Assembly (NCBI GenBank): GCA_900708905.1
Contig: CAADRB010000019.1
Coordinates: forward strand, 499,514-563,513
DNA length: 64,000 bases
Direction of reading: 5' to 3'
Origin: Hymenolepis diminuta
Lineage: Eukaryota; Platyhelminthes; Cestoda; Cyclophyllidea; Hymenolepididae
Part shown: in pieces, positions 1 through 12,710 of the stretch
How positions within the stretch are numbered: position 1 is the first letter of the stretch
Layout: each line of letters begins with the position of its first letter
Program-made: the position numbers and the translations under genes
Notes under the pieces: generated by a model
What the model saw: the letters and a program-made list of their open reading frames with translations, nothing else
What the model was told of the DNA's origin: nothing
Database searches by the model: none

Positions 1-177
1 TTCTGCATCATCGGTGTCTCTAAGACCACGTTTGAAGTCAGCAAACCAACGTTTTATTGTTGTTTCTGATGGAGCGGAGTCCCCATAACACTTTTCAAGC
101 CATTGCTTCGCTTGAACACTATTTTTTCCCATCAAGAAGCAGTGTAAAATTAAAACACGAGATTGTTTTTGATCCAT
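1..177 (-). CDS. mariner transposase, N-terminal 59 residues (partial)
   Basis: The minus-strand frame from the ATG at 177-175 stays open for 59 codons to the window edge. It begins MDQKQSRVLILHCFLMGKNS and contains the mariner N-terminal helix-turn-helix pattern: a GKNSVQAKQWL stretch, then CYGDSAPSETTIKRWFADFK, which matches the family's W-F-(x)-F-K/R recognition helix. In mariners this part binds the terminal inverted repeats. The DDD catalytic domain would follow to the left, outside the window. The visible part has no stop or frameshift, so it is less decayed than the other mariner at 898-1830. Whether the full protein is intact is unknown. The start is supported by family length and by the roughly 180-bp spacing from the terminal repeat. 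Confidence 0.8.
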   Translation of the reverse strand, partial: MDQKQSRVLILHCFLMGKNSVQAKQWLEKCYGDSAPSETTIKRWFADFKRGLRDTDDAE

Positions 178-313
178 TGTTTTGAAAATAACGAAAGTAG
201 CGTCACTCTTAGCACAATAACTCACAAACTAATGAATAGAATATCATGAAATTTTAACAGGTGTCTTTTGAAGGTGAGTATTAACTGAAAAAAGGTGACT
301 GCAATAAAACTAG

Positions 314-356
314 CGCCATCTATGTGTTAGGCCCGGGACTTTTCAGTCCATGTGTT
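314..356 (-). repeat. mariner terminal inverted repeat
   Basis: This is the outer 30-40 bp of the irritans-like mariner, with GACTGAAAAGTCCCGGGCC as its core on the minus strand, followed by TAACACATAGATGGCGC. The partner repeat is outside the window. The inner boundary is approximate. Confidence 0.75.
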
Positions 357-358
357 AT

Positions 359-897
359 ATATATTTCCTTGTGTCACCTGTGGGAGCATGAAGTCTTATT
401 GTCGGTTCACCTTCAGTTCACATCGACCTAACAAAATAGTAACTTTCTCCATTAGGAAACTTTGCATCGTATGCATACAAAATGTTGTTTTTTTGGACGG
501 CTAGATAATGTTTTCTTAAGATATATAGGAAAAACTTAATTAAATATAAATGAAATAACTATGATAATTTCACCTTAAATATTCAGTAGTTTTTTTTTAA
601 CATTCGTAAATAGAGCTGTGCCGTTTCGTTAACAATAAATTGCTTGTTAACGTTTAAAGTTATGAATTTGCTATTCAAACCCATTGGATTGTTTGCTTGA
701 GATGTAAAACTTATTTGTGGAAATATTCTAAAAAATGTTTGAAACTTCGGGTAACTTGGGTTCATCAAAGAACTAGAGAGGAGGGAGACAACAACGGCAA
801 TAGCAAGGATTTGAATGTACAGGATGTGTGAAGTATCTGAGGACACCTGCATTAATTTTTATTAGGTTAGTTTAAATTACAAAAATGCATCTTTTAT
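359..897. other. intergenic, no feature recognised
   Basis: AT-rich spacer between the two mariner elements. A minus-strand open frame of 89 codons at 583-852 has no recognisable domain and is probably chance. I did not find a terminal repeat for the element that begins near 898. Confidence 0.5.
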
Positions 898-1830
898 GTC
901 AGAAGGTCTCATTCCAGATACTACAATAACGAAGAAAATGAAAAGAGACGTTGTAATAATGTCTAAAAAAGCAAAACACAGGAATTTAGAAATTGCAAGA
1001 ATTCAAAAAGTCGCTAGATCTTTCGTTTGCAAAGTTAGAAAGGAGCTGCTGAATGAAAATAGTTGAGATAAACAGACAGTCACGAACATGAGAAAACAGC
1101 ATTATCAATGCTATGCTGCTTCACTCAGAACACCTGAGTTTGCCAGAAGAGTGCATGACATGATGGACGAAAACTCTTGAGAGTCAATGAGCGACATCTT
1201 GCCAAGCATCTTCAAGTGCCTAAAGGAACAATAAGGAATGTTGCTCACGAAGACCTTGGATATAAATCTCATATGCTCTTTGGCGATGTCAGTTTATGTG
1301 GACAAAACCAGTTCAAAAGAATTGTTCAATGCGTGCAAACAACTCTTAAACAAATTGAAGCACCAAGAATAGAAATGTCCCGGTTTTTCTCCGACGAAAA
1401 AGACTTCCACCAGGATGAAAAAGTCAGTGGAAGAAATGATAGGTGGCTGGCTATGCATGAGCGGACCCCACTGAATTTCCAACTGTTATGCATGTGCATA
1501 TTTTTCCACCAACACTGATGGTTCTCGGTGCTGTGAAGGGCACATCACGATTCCTCCACTTTTTCCGCAGGAACTTAGAGTCAATGCAGATTTCTATATG
1601 GAGACTCTTCAAACCATTGTTATTAAGCCTCCTTGGATAGACAGTGTGGCCAATGGAGGAGGACCCTATGCCTTCCTACAAGACTCGGCTCCATCCCATA
1701 AAGCTCTCAAAATTCGGGATTGGATGGCCAAGAATTTTCAATATCATATCACACCAAACTTATAGCCTTTAGACTCATCAGACCTTAATCCTTAGGGTTA
1801 TTACGTGTGGGGTAGGGCATGGCTGAGCGA
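898..1830 (+). pseudogene. DD37D (mori-like) mariner transposase, decayed
   Basis: Fragments of one transposase can be followed in order across at least two frames. About 930-1064 holds an N-terminal DNA-binding part and ends in a stop. About 1125-1518 includes LAKHLQVPKGTIRNV (second helix-turn-helix) and FFSDEKDFHQDEKVSGRNDR, whose SDEK carries the first catalytic Asp. After a frameshift near 1500, about 1550-1820 reads FPQELRVNADFYMETLQTIV, then FLQDSAPSHKA with the second catalytic Asp, then ITPNL, SSDLNP and YYVWG. Counting from the second Asp, the position expected for the third Asp gives a DD37D spacing, as in the mori group. That residue, normally in LDYYVW, is Gly here, preceded by an in-frame stop. 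Several stops, the frameshift and the lost Asp mean it cannot encode an active enzyme. Family assignment is firm; both ends are approximate and no terminal repeats were recognised. Confidence 0.88.
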
Positions 1831-4800
1831 AATATGATGAGTACTGCTATGTTAATAATAGTTACAAGTTACACTAACTTTCCCTTAGCTGCAGCACATA
1901 TAGACCTAAAAATATTTCGGATATAAGGTTACCATGAATCAGGAAGTCAGTTGATGAAAATTTAACATTAGGGCATTAAAATGTAAACCATACACCTTAT
2001 GAAAACACGGCCAACTTAACGCTTCTCTAATTCGAAGCAAGAATCTTAAAGCTCTGATTTCATCAATTGTCTGGTTTTTCTTAACTTCCTTCCCCATTTC
2101 ATTCCCTATTTGTGTCATTTACTTTCTTCTTATTCTGAAATTTTTATATGATTAAAACTTGTAACAGCGTTTTGCACTGCCATAGGAGATACAAAAACCA
2201 TCTATTGTAGCGTCATTAAAAATACTTTAAAGGAGTTGCTTTAGAGTGCATTCGCAATCGTAAGATTCATCTCAGAAACGTCAGCAGACCCACTGTGGGA
2301 AATCCTTAATCTCTAAGGACTGAAATTCTGCCCCTTAAATGAACAGCTTTAAAAGATTGAATGACTCATAAATTATTACGTATTTAATGTTAAACTATTA
2401 CTTAATTGTTTTAATGGAAGCTCCGTGGCGGTATTCATGTCCACAAAGTGAACGTTTAAAATGTTTTGGCTCAAAGTGGCGAAGCAGATGCCTATTAATG
2501 CTTTCCCTCAATTTAAGATCACGCCGCAAATTTTTAACATATAAGTGATTTATTGTTTTCTTAAAATGTTTGCAGCCTTTCCTTTGCAGAACATAACACC
2601 TATTCCTATTTTAAAAGTTGCAGAGGAATCCACTATAATAAGCATAGAACCTTCTTGGTATTGTCGAAGAACGTTGGCACTTGGTAGAAAGAACAGAGTT
2701 TGTGGATCTTTGTGAAATGAGTATTTTTATCTTTCCGTATAACAAAGTAAGTTGCGGAAAAATCACCATTCAGAGTAACAACATCAGACCTATTTGCTTG
2801 TGTTCCCGGTGGAGTGTGAACTTCTATCTGACTTAAAAGGTATTCAGAATGAGCGCTCGCAGACGCTGAACTTTTAAGTGAATTACAGTTAACGAAATCG
2901 CAATACCGATTAATCGATATAGGAATTTCATTCCCTGATGAACATGGCATTTCTATCAATGAAATAAAAGAGGTTTTTCCTCGATCAGGATACAACTTAA
3001 AAGCAGATGAGAATTACTGTTTCGATTAAGATCAGAGTACTGAGCTATATTACTCAAGATCTCACTTATTGAAGAAGGAAGTGTGACCGAATTTAAATAA
3101 GATTTATTATAACCCACAAGAAAAAAAGATTGAAGTTTTGCTATGGTATTTAAAATTTCTATTTAAAAATGCTATTACGTTGGAAATCTTCACTTGGAAA
3201 AAAGCCAAAAGGATAAATGTTTAAAATTCATGTAAAATAATTTATTTCGGTTTGCGTCTTTGATACAGTTATTAACGAACATGTCTTACTAGTTAGAGAT
3301 TGTACTCATTGATGAACATCAAGTAATGTGAATGATCGAGCACACTTATTAATATCAATCGATAGGGAATGAAACGAGCATTTCAAAATAACCAATACAT
3401 TAAACAACCAACTTCTATAATTAACTATGATGTCCAGACACCGGGATACCTGATAAAGTAGTTAAATATTGACCTGGTCTTCCCCTTTGGTGCTTGATTT
3501 TCTCCTACCAGAGGTGAAACTTGGCTTAGTATACCAAAGTGTGATTTACTGACGGTGTTTGCGGATCCTCTGAGTCGTAAACTTACACTAACAAATTCTA
3601 CTGTGTGAAATAAAATGAAATTCTACTCTACTCTCATATATTTAATCCACTTTTATTTGACCGTACTTTTTCACAGTCCATACGTGATAGGCCCGTGGTA
3701 CGAATTGCCGGATTTTATATTCTTGCTATTTTCCGGTTTGGCCTGCTTATATATACAACAAGTAAAATTGCTTATGAAAGCAAGTTATCAGAGATCTTTG
3801 CAAAAAATTTACCTTTGATTTTGGTTTAGCATTCAAAGTGATTAGACATTATTTGTATTGATTATTAATTTTTTCTGGAAAGACGGTTTCCATTCACCTT
3901 TATTTCCTATTTGTGATTCAAATTCTTATGATAACTGATATAAAAGCGTTTATTTCAAAGATTGGATAGCGGCATCACTCTCGTCTTTGTATTTACAAAA
4001 CACTTAGTTGATATGTAATGAGATTCACTTTAATTATTTTCTCTAACATTTTCTAAATTTGGGTGGGTCCTTTATTACTATTTAATATTTCAAGCAGTTG
4101 GTTTTAGTTGGATATACTTATGTGTGATTCAATATATTTTCATTCATAAAGTCATTGTTCAACAACTATGAATTCATGAGGCCAACTGTTAAATTAATTT
4201 GACTAAAGTAAAAAGTTTGATTATAGTAAAAATAATAATGTCCAGGAACCTGGGATTCAGATTGTGAAAGTTGACCATAATATAACAAAGTATACTGCTT
4301 ATATGAGTGCTTTTACTTACTACTATCTTGTTACAAAGGATATGCGTTCCCAATATTCAGATGCTTCCCCGTATTCTGCTTTGTCATGAATAATAAAAAT
4401 CATCAGATACAAGTAAGCTCTTGTTTCCTACATTAAATCTGAATACATATGGACACTAGTCCCAAGCTAAATTTTGAATATTTGTTCAGCTTCCAACAGC
4501 ATTATCATAAAATTTAGTAACCTTTTACCAAATATGCTACGTTACTTTGTTTTGCAGATGTACCAGAGAAATGGGATAATGAAAGCCATCAAGCACATTA
4601 CTATTGAAGAAGTAGCCTAGGCTGAGCGCAGAACGTGAACCAACGTATGTAAATAGTGGTCATTGGCTAAAGCAAGGAATATTCTCATCTAAACTCCATG
4701 TTTAGTTGAGTAGGCGGCAATTGTAAAAAGATAGTTGTTTTCTCTTAATTTTGCATCTTTTTTTTACATCTTGCTCCTTCCTTCTATATTTTTAACTCTT

Positions 4801-5380
4801 ATAGATTTTTATAATTTTTTACTATATGTTACTTCTTATATAAGATGTTCTTTAGTATTTATTTTGAACAACGCTTTCTACGGTCGAATACGTTAGGTTA
4901 TTTCTTTTTTCAGAAAACCTTAAGCAAGCATAAACCATAATGCTTTATGATATCACGTTTGAATTAATTATTGTTGAAATAGGCTAGATACATTCTGGTA
5001 AAATTAAATAATGCAAATTTTTTGACCAAAACTGAAAATGTATAATATTACTACTCTGATTATATATGGTACAATGCAAATATTTGCTTATTTGATTACG
5101 GGTTGATTTAGCACTATCGACAATTATTTTTCCCACTGTGCTCGATTAAGGTGAATAAATAGCTGATACTCTGATGTAAATTAGTTATCTAATTGATCAA
5201 TAAAAAATTATTAAATTTCAAACCCTAAAGCCAAAATATCTATTAATATTTATTGAGATTAAATTAGATTATTAATCTTATCTTCCCAAACTACGATGAT
5301 ATAAAAGACAATAGGAGCAAGCACGGAGATCGAGAAGAACCCTAAATATATATACTAAGTGTTACGTCTACCCTTTTCTT
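1831..5380. other. AT-rich intergenic sequence, no gene recognised
   Basis: Short open frames here (for example 2633-2995 minus, 120 codons, and 3615-3818 plus) show no domain, signal or repeat I can name. One or more conserved islands may lie here that I could not align by eye. Confidence 0.5.
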
Positions 5381-5468
5381 CTCCCTTTAACATAAGTGAA
5401 CAAATGTTAAAAAGAGGAGGAAAAACCAGCCGAATGAAAATGTATTAATATTCGGGTGTTCCATCATC

Positions 5469-5765
5469 ATGCATGAAACCAAACGAAGTGAGGCACTGTC
5501 CCAAATGTTTAAAGCACCAATTAAACACCTCAAAATGGTCAACGTATTTTCTTATAAAACTTGCCTTAGTGGTAGGAAAAGTAGATTAAGGAAATTTAAA
5601 TGCAAATGCAACAAAAATAAGAAGGAGGCGTGGAGAACAAAACGAAGACTAGCTATTGATTGTCGCAATCGTCGCAAGGTAAGATGTGATGAACATGGCT
5701 CATCGATCCAGACATGCGTGAGTAGTTGTGCTAAAGAAAAAGAGAAAAAACTGCCGAAGACATAG
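5469..5765 (+). CDS. 98-codon basic, Cys-containing open frame, probably not a gene
   Basis: An ATG-initiated frame of 98 codons. The predicted protein is strongly basic (many Lys and Arg) with Cys clustered in KCKCNKNKK, DCRNRRKVRCDEH and TCVSSC. There is no signal peptide, membrane segment or recognisable domain. It lies just upstream of conserved island K1. The corresponding stretches before K2 (about 19540-19700) and K4 (about 47990-48130) do not preserve the frame, which argues against selection for a protein. A single exon of a spliced gene cannot be excluded. Confidence 0.12.
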   Translation: MHETKRSEALSQMFKAPIKHLKMVNVFSYKTCLSGRKSRLRKFKCKCNKNKKEAWRTKRRLAIDCRNRRKVRCDEHGSSIQTCVSSCAKEKEKKLPKT

Positions 5766-5789
5766 TATACTGGGATAAATTTTCTTTCC

Positions 5790-5960
5790 CTTTTTTGCGC
5801 CGAGTTTCGCCTCATGCACGTCTTTGTTTCTTGGTTAGGATAAACGCTCCTCTACCTCACTCCTACAACCCCCCTCTTTGCGTCCTCTTCTGCTCTTAGA
5901 AAAGGAAAACAAATTAACCAAGTGTGGTTGGGGAAAGCGTCTTCTTTTTTTCGCTAGCAC
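5790..5960 (+). repeat. conserved island K, copy 1
   Basis: A pyrimidine-rich stretch (CTCCTCTACCTCACTCC and following) leads into GGAAAACAAATTAACCAAG and then a GGTTGGGGAAAGCGTCTTC block. It matches the same layout in K2 (AGCGAAACAAATTAGTC) and K4 (AGCAAAACAAATTAGTC). It lies about 13.9 kb before K2. Similarity is clear only over roughly 100 bp. Confidence 0.55.
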
Positions 5961-8900
5961 ATTCTTTTTCATCTTTTAATAAACATATCCACGAAATCAC
6001 TGCGTGAAATTTAAGTATACGCAATTTGCAAGCGCATAAAACAAATTTTAACGAAGTAGTCAGTTTTATAATAAATTTATTCTTAGAAAAGAAATAAATA
6101 AAATAAATTTCATGTAAAAATTTCATATAGTTAACTCTAAACTATGGTCGTTAATTTAGAAATACATATAACAATCAGGATATATATATGTATATATGAT
6201 TAAAAACTTGATGTGTCCTATTAATGGTTCAGTTATAGTTCGGAGTAAGTAAAAGGAAAATTTTTAAGTAGACATGGGGTATTTTAGACTTTTAAAAATT
6301 ACTCCTAATTAAAGAGGGCAACCCTATAAATCTGACTTTTTACAATAATTCTGTAAATTCACGGGTGGTCCTCATGTCAAATTTTGAAAACATTATTTAT
6401 CAGTAAATCTTAACAATCTAGAGATAAATAGTTATTGCATTATTTTTACTTTTCACAATTCGTGATGCTATATACTTAATGGAAGTCTCTATTAGGTACT
6501 TCATGAATGAGACCTTGACTACACCTTATTAATCCTCATAGAAGTCTAACTAGCTGAGAACGGGAATGACCAGCTTCTATCAGAGACCTTTAGTATTGAA
6601 GAACGACTCTCTATGTATTTCCAAAATTACCCTTTATTTGCATTCTTAATGAAGATACTAAAGTTTTCGCCAAAGCCGCATTGATTCTTTTATACGCTTA
6701 AGACTCAAAACTCCTATCTGTCATGTCTAAACGCGTTTATCAATTCCCTCTTTCTAAAACCGCCCGTTTCATTAAAAGCAAACCTGTGCTCATGCCTCAT
6801 GCGTGTCCTTGCCCAGGTGACTCATAAAAGATCTTCGTATTTCCACACACACCCCAGTTTCTATGCTTCCTCATCATCTCCTATGTTCTTTAGCTTTCTC
6901 TTACTTGCTTGAATCCACGTAGTGGTTTGTTTAATACATTTTGGCCTAGTCAGCTCTTAGCGTTATTGCATATCTATCTTCTTATTGGAAATTAGTATGA
7001 TAATTATTAAATACATTTAGTACTACTTTGAATGAACATTGATAGCCAATTAGCTGAGAAGGCCTCAGAACACACGGTCACGCTTACTCAACGCGCCATA
7101 GGTAGTATCTCTGTACTTTTCAGAATATTCTAGGCGAGCGAGATTCCTTTGGCTAGCCTTGAAAACGTTTTACACTCCACAAATCTTTATTTCCACTATG
7201 TCAGTGTGCCTTAATACTCCGTGTTTTCAAATTAGCTCCAAATATGTCTATTTAAAATTATACCCGTTAATGTAATTTCAAATTTTCCTTTAAATAAGTA
7301 GTTTGACGGTACATGGGAATAATCAAGGAATGAAACAAATGAAAAAACGCCTGCAACTTCGTCACATTTTGAATTTAACTTGCCCTTAACTTCACATATT
7401 GAGGCAAAATTTAAGGGGGGTGTTAAAGAGAAGAAGAACCAGGACCACTGCGTAAAAACAAAGACTGCTCCAATCATTCATCGGTGATATTTATGGGTGG
7501 CTTGAGTTGGAATCGTCTTCCTGAACTCTTGATAAACAGGCTATTTTTGCCTATAAACCTCTGCGATGATACCAGTACTGCATGTTCGAGTAAAGAATTA
7601 GCAATTTTATGAGCTATTCTTTGCCTCATTGAGGAGGAAGGGGTTTATCGTCTCAACTTTTATTGCCGTATTAGTAAAAATATTCAGCCATTTAAAAAAT
7701 GAAAATTTAAATGTTTCCTTTAAATTCAAACGAGCGGTATCATTTAAATACCTCAAACTCTCTTTATGAGAAATTGTGAAATTGTGACAATTTCGAAAAG
7801 AGACTTAAAGCGGGTTAAATTATCGTTTAAATCTAATTAAAAGTGTCTTTAATAAAAAAATACTTCAAGTTAATTCTGATATTAGATTGCCTTTCTAATA
7901 TTACTTTCTTTAACTCCAAATATTAAGCTGAGATACTAAATTGTGTTCTCTCATTTGCTGTATACTGTCAATTTATACTCTATGACGCAATTATCAAATA
8001 CCTTCGGCGGACATTATCATTCACTGAAAGCAGACCAATTTACTCTTACTGTAAAAAATTAAACAAAATTGTTGGTAATATTTTAAAATAAAATAAGGAA
8101 AAAATATTTAAGTCGCAGCTCTTCATCAAAATCGATTTCTTTGACTGGGAGTCCTTCGGGAGAGTTTTAAAAATAAATTTCTTATGAAAGTTGGAAAAAA
8201 TATGTCAAAAAATAGAATTTTATAAAAAAATGCAACTTTAAGAATATTTCACCCCCATTTTATTTGATTTTGCATTATTCTCATAATCTTTTACACGTAT
8301 TTTTGATGTAACTACAAAAATGATAAACGGTATCTTTCTTAAAATTTTTCTGATAGGTGACAATAAAGCAAAGATAGGGATGGTAGATGCGATTTCATAA
8401 ATTCAAAAAATTTAACATTTCTGTTGTGTTTAAATGAAGGGCATACAAAAATGGTAACATATTTCATTGCCTTCTATACCAAAACTTTCCCAGAAAAGAG
8501 CACATTTACAATGCCACCCTCTTATTCTTTTTTATCATTTTATGAAAGGCCACAAATAACACACTTGTCTGCCTTCATTTATTGAGCCTCTCGGGCGGAT
8601 ATTGTTTCTTCTTTCTTTCATTGAGCCTCATGCCCTTTGGTAGGGAAATCATGAAAACTTTGTCAGAAATGAAGTAGACAACCGTTTGAGGCTAAATACA
8701 TTGTATTCTTTACTTCATTTAATTAGAAATACAGATATTAACCAAATTGTCGCCTTCATAAGAAAATTGCCGTTAATTACTTGAGCACGGGAATATTTTC
8801 ACCAAGCAACGTGTTACAGATTTAATTTAGGGTAGATTATAAAAGTATTCATTCTAAAGAAGAATGAGAACGACTTAAAAAAATTTGAGAGCATTTTAGG

Positions 8901-10424
8901 GAGTATTTATTTGTTATTGACAACAACACAATAATAAACGACCGCTTTCAATAAATGACTAAATTGTAACTAGAAAGTTTTTGAATGAAAAGGTTTACAT
9001 ATTTTTCGAGTAATACTTGGTTCTGCTTTAGGCTTTTTCAAATTAAAATTTGCGGTTAAACTACTAGTATTATCAAGTAAAATTAATTTGGAGAACTGAT
9101 CTGAAAGGAGACCGTAATAAATTAGCAAAAGACTAGATAAAATGGTGAAAAATCCTTTTTTACAGAACATCAGTTTGTGAATTTCAACAAGACTTATTCA
9201 AAAGTGTGCATTTTGCCTTCATTTACAAGCTACAAAGAGAATAAATTTTATTGCCATGAGGTGTTATGGTTTATTATACCTTGGCTTTCTGTTCTTCTAA
9301 AATAATAAATTTTACCATGTGGAACTTGACAAAACTATGACTTTTTTTATCTAATCCAAATTATATCAAGAAGGAAATGGAAATAGGCAAATTACAAATA
9401 ATTTCTCCCTACCAATAATAACATTTTATTTTATTTATATTGAAAATAACATTTGCCCATTAAATTTTTTTCATCCAAACTAACGAATAACCTAGTACAT
9501 TGCACAGTTTTTCCGAGGCAACTGGATATCGTTTTATACAATTCAAACAATTTTGAATTTGCCTTCTCCTTCCTCTCTTCTGCTATTTTTGTGGATAATT
9601 TAGGATTGTTAGGTGGAATTATGTTACATTAAAATTTATTTTCCAAATACTTTGGACAAATGAAAGTCAAACTGAATGAAAATGAAGAAAAGAATATTTT
9701 CTGGTCTAAATTAAATAACAGTCATTCACTTTAAACCATGATTATTTTTGCTTTCATAGTAATGACTTTAGTTTCATTAATACCAACAAGTTTAAAACAT
9801 ATGCAGAATTGTTATGTAAATTTCTCTTTGAATGTCGCACTTAAAATGAATGTGTTTTTTCTTCGATAAATGATATGTACTGATGGTTATCGGTGTATGA
9901 AATTTTGAGCCTAGGGAGTAACTGTATCCAAATGACACTTAATTTGGTTAAAATAGATCAAGAATATAATAGTACGTTTGTTAAACAATGCTTAGCAAAG
10001 GACTATACAAGAAAATGTATAATTTGTGATGATTCCATTAGAAATTAGACAATGTTTTCCAGCTACTAGCTACACTATATTTTCTTTACTGTAAGTTTTT
10101 GGTCAAAAGTAAAATCAACTGCTTTCATAACACATTATACAATTTAGCATAACTTGGAGAAAATTTCGGCCATCTTTTTTATTTAGAGTCCTACTGGTAT
10201 GAATTCAACACGAATTTAAATTTCAAGTGTCGAGTGTTAACTGAATTTTAAGTAAGTTGATAAAGTAACTCATTTGTAAAACAAAGTTTTCTAACCTTTA
10301 AAGCGTAGTCACAAAATTTTATTTTAGCTCAGTCAGATAATAAAATAAGTCTATTTCTAGACTTGTTTAGCCCTCACTGCAGCTTTCTTTAGTGAGCAGA
10401 ATAAAGTCGACATAAACTGAACAA
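5961..10424. other. AT-rich intergenic sequence, no gene recognised
   Basis: No coding frame worth naming. The string TTCACGGGTGGTCC near 6359 recurs near 52379, in a place where the large duplication has a partner, but the flanks do not convince me. Runs of TA occur near 6180-6200. A CATTGAGCCTC phrase appears twice near 8580-8630. Confidence 0.45.
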
Positions 10425-10790
10425 TGTTTAGTAGACCTCACGGGTAGTAAGACTCTCGCACGATGTAGCTCAGAGTAACAGGAAGTAATGGTGCCTAGCA
10501 CAATTCCGTCTTATGTCCTCTACTTTACCTGACAAAGGAGGCTGCTGAACATTTACTGGCCAGCAGAGTCTCCAATGTGGAACAACAATAAAGAGAGTAG
10601 TTTCTATGGTGGGTGGTGTTTACTTGATAAGAAAGAAAACTTGAATCTGTGGGAGGGGGATTAAATTACTTTACCACCACGAATTCGCTGCCGCAAATGA
10701 GCTTTCTCTTAAATTCGATGACTGAGTTTGCTCGAGCAGTCAACTGAGTGATTTGTTAAAAGACCGATCGAGGTGAAAAGAATAATTATT
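10425..10790 (+). repeat. conserved island C, copy 1
   Basis: Aligns along its length with C2 (26540-26950). In order: a head with AGTAGACCTCAC (10430), GTCCTCTACTTTACC, GCCAGCAGAGTCTCCAA, GGGAGGGGGATTAAA, CTTTACCACCACGAATTCG and GAGTTTGCTCGAGCAGTCAA. Each has a counterpart in the same order in C2 and, in part, in C4 and C5. There is no shared open frame. It is GC-richer than its surroundings. Confidence 0.72.
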
Positions 10791-12624
10791 TGGAGCTGAC
10801 ATAGTTAAAATCTTGTAAATATATCAGATTAAAAATATGGCTCCATCTATCGTGATCTCTTGAAACCTAACTACCTTTTTTAAATGTTTAGCGCAAATAT
10901 GAAATGAAAGCATACTGCGATCGATAAATTTGAGATCCTCCGAAATTAGCTTTGGTTATTTGAGTCGTCTAAAATGGAAACTTTATTCAATTAACTTGCC
11001 TTCAGTACGTACGTCAAAGGGGTAATATTTTAGCACAGACCAATGTACATATCTAATTGAACTGTATATTTTGGTAGAATAATATACTTATAATATAATT
11101 ACAACGTTTACACTTTGTCAGCGTTATAAAGATAAATTTAACATTATCATTATCCTTCAAAATACTCTATCATATTAAATCAAACTATCAAATCATAATG
11201 AAATAACATCGGCCGATAATCGCAATAAATTTTCCTAAAAACCATTACAATTACTAAAACACTTAAGCCGAGTATTAAAGATTTGAAGCAGATTTATTTC
11301 CATCTTACTCTTAACTGAAAGTCACGAAGGGTAGAAATCGAAGACATTTTCTTAAAGATGAAGTGCGAGATAAAATCATCTGTTTTACCGTACCAAAGTT
11401 CTTTCTTGCGCCCAAAAATTCATCAAATAGAAGAATGCTGAATCAGAACTTAAAGAACCTGGAACCGATTAGGACATAAAGGGAAATGTTTTTTCTCGAA
11501 GCATGCGAAACAGAACTTCTTAGGTGTACTGTTTCTCGGTTCTGCGAATCTTTTATGCATAATTGTAGTGCAATTGATGAATGAATTTGGGAAGGAAGGT
11601 TAATTTATGTTCCTCTACCCAATTCTTTTGGTAAAAGATTAGCAAAAGATGCAGGACGGCAAAATTATCATCACTTTAAAACGGTGAAAGACAATAGCTG
11701 AACTGGGAAATGGATAAAGAATGCGTTGCTTTTTCACCCACTTGAAAATTCATTCGTTATTCCTCCTACCTAATAATGCTTAATTTTTTATATAACTTTT
11801 AGATAACTCCATTGATACATCTATATTTAAAGTTTTAAAACCCAACGCGCAATTATTTATTCAAGTAAACTAAATTCAATACAAATGTTCAGCATGAAGC
11901 ATTTATATTTTGTCACTTTTTTGTCACTCACTCTCACAATATTTGCATATCATTAAATGAAGCTTAGAATTAGTCTACCCCAACGCTTTGAAAAACGAGT
12001 CCTCTTGTTGAGGTATGTTAAAAAACTACTTGTCATCCAGTGTGACATACTTAACAAGAAATTCGCAACATTAGTATATAAATTCAGTGAAATTTAAAAT
12101 ATGCTGTATTTGTTTCCAGATATGTAATATTTTTAGAAATTTTATTCTCCTAATATTGTTCGTCATTGATGAATCAATCCATAGTGGCAGTCGGAAAAGG
12201 ACGATACAATTAGTAAAGATATACGGCGAAAGGGAGAACACGGGAAACGGCACTGCAGAGTGATTTATTAAATGTATCATTATAGTGCAGTGTATTACAA
12301 ATAAAAAAATGTGTATCATAGATAAAATGGATGAAAGCGTTAAAATTGTTATAAAATTCCTTGTGCTAAAATTTTATGACCTAAATTCGGACAAATCTAC
12401 CCATTAAATTGATTTTACCATTCCAGAATGGTAAGAGATTGTGTACTTTGTTGTCCCATGCGTAAAGGATTTCATTTACCTTCGAAAGAAAAGCCATGAC
12501 AGTCATAAGTTTTGTCATTACCTAACCGACATTTCAATAAGAAAAAGACTTATTGATTACGTGGTATTTTTTGTAGAAAGTAACTTATATGTGCTTACAG
12601 ATACCACAGAGGAAATGATAGAGA
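10791..12624. other. AT-rich intergenic sequence, no gene recognised
   Basis: Only short chance frames (12071-12319 minus, 12441-12641 plus). No conserved island was identified. Confidence 0.5.
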
Positions 12625-12710
12625 TGTTGCTTGCGTGTTAGAGACGGATTGTGCAATGGAATATCTTCGTTCTGTTCCATCTGCACAACTAAATGGAAGT
12701 TAAGGAAATT
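12625..12710 (+). repeat. conserved island P, copy 1 (weak)
   Basis: TTGCGTGTTAGAGACGGA, then CATCTGCACAACTAAATGGA, resembles the GCTGCGTGCTAACGGAAGA and CACTCACCAAATGGAAGA pair in P2 (15590-15715). It sits about 600 bp before A1, as P2 and P4 sit about 900 bp before A2 and A4. That fixed order is the main support. Confidence 0.45.

Larger units (their letters stand above)
1..358 (-). mobile_element. mariner transposon, irritans-like, 5' end (cut by window start)
   Basis: The window opens inside a mariner element transcribed on the minus strand. Its outer end is near 356: read on the minus strand, the terminal repeat begins ACACATGGACTGAAAAGTCC and continues into CGGGCCTAACACATAGATGG. The AAAAGTCC..GGG..TAACA layout resembles the ends of irritans-group mariners such as Himar1. 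A TA next to the end (about 357-360) fits the TA target site mariners duplicate. The first 59 codons of the transposase follow inward from 177. The other terminal repeat and most of the transposase lie outside the window, so completeness cannot be judged. Confidence 0.85.

Noticed and set aside
7740..7840. An imperfect inverted repeat (ACCTCAAACTCTCTTT against AAAAGAGACTTAAAGCGGGT) as a possible hairpin RNA
   Set aside because: The pairing has several mismatches and the arms are low-complexity; no duplicate copy preserves it.
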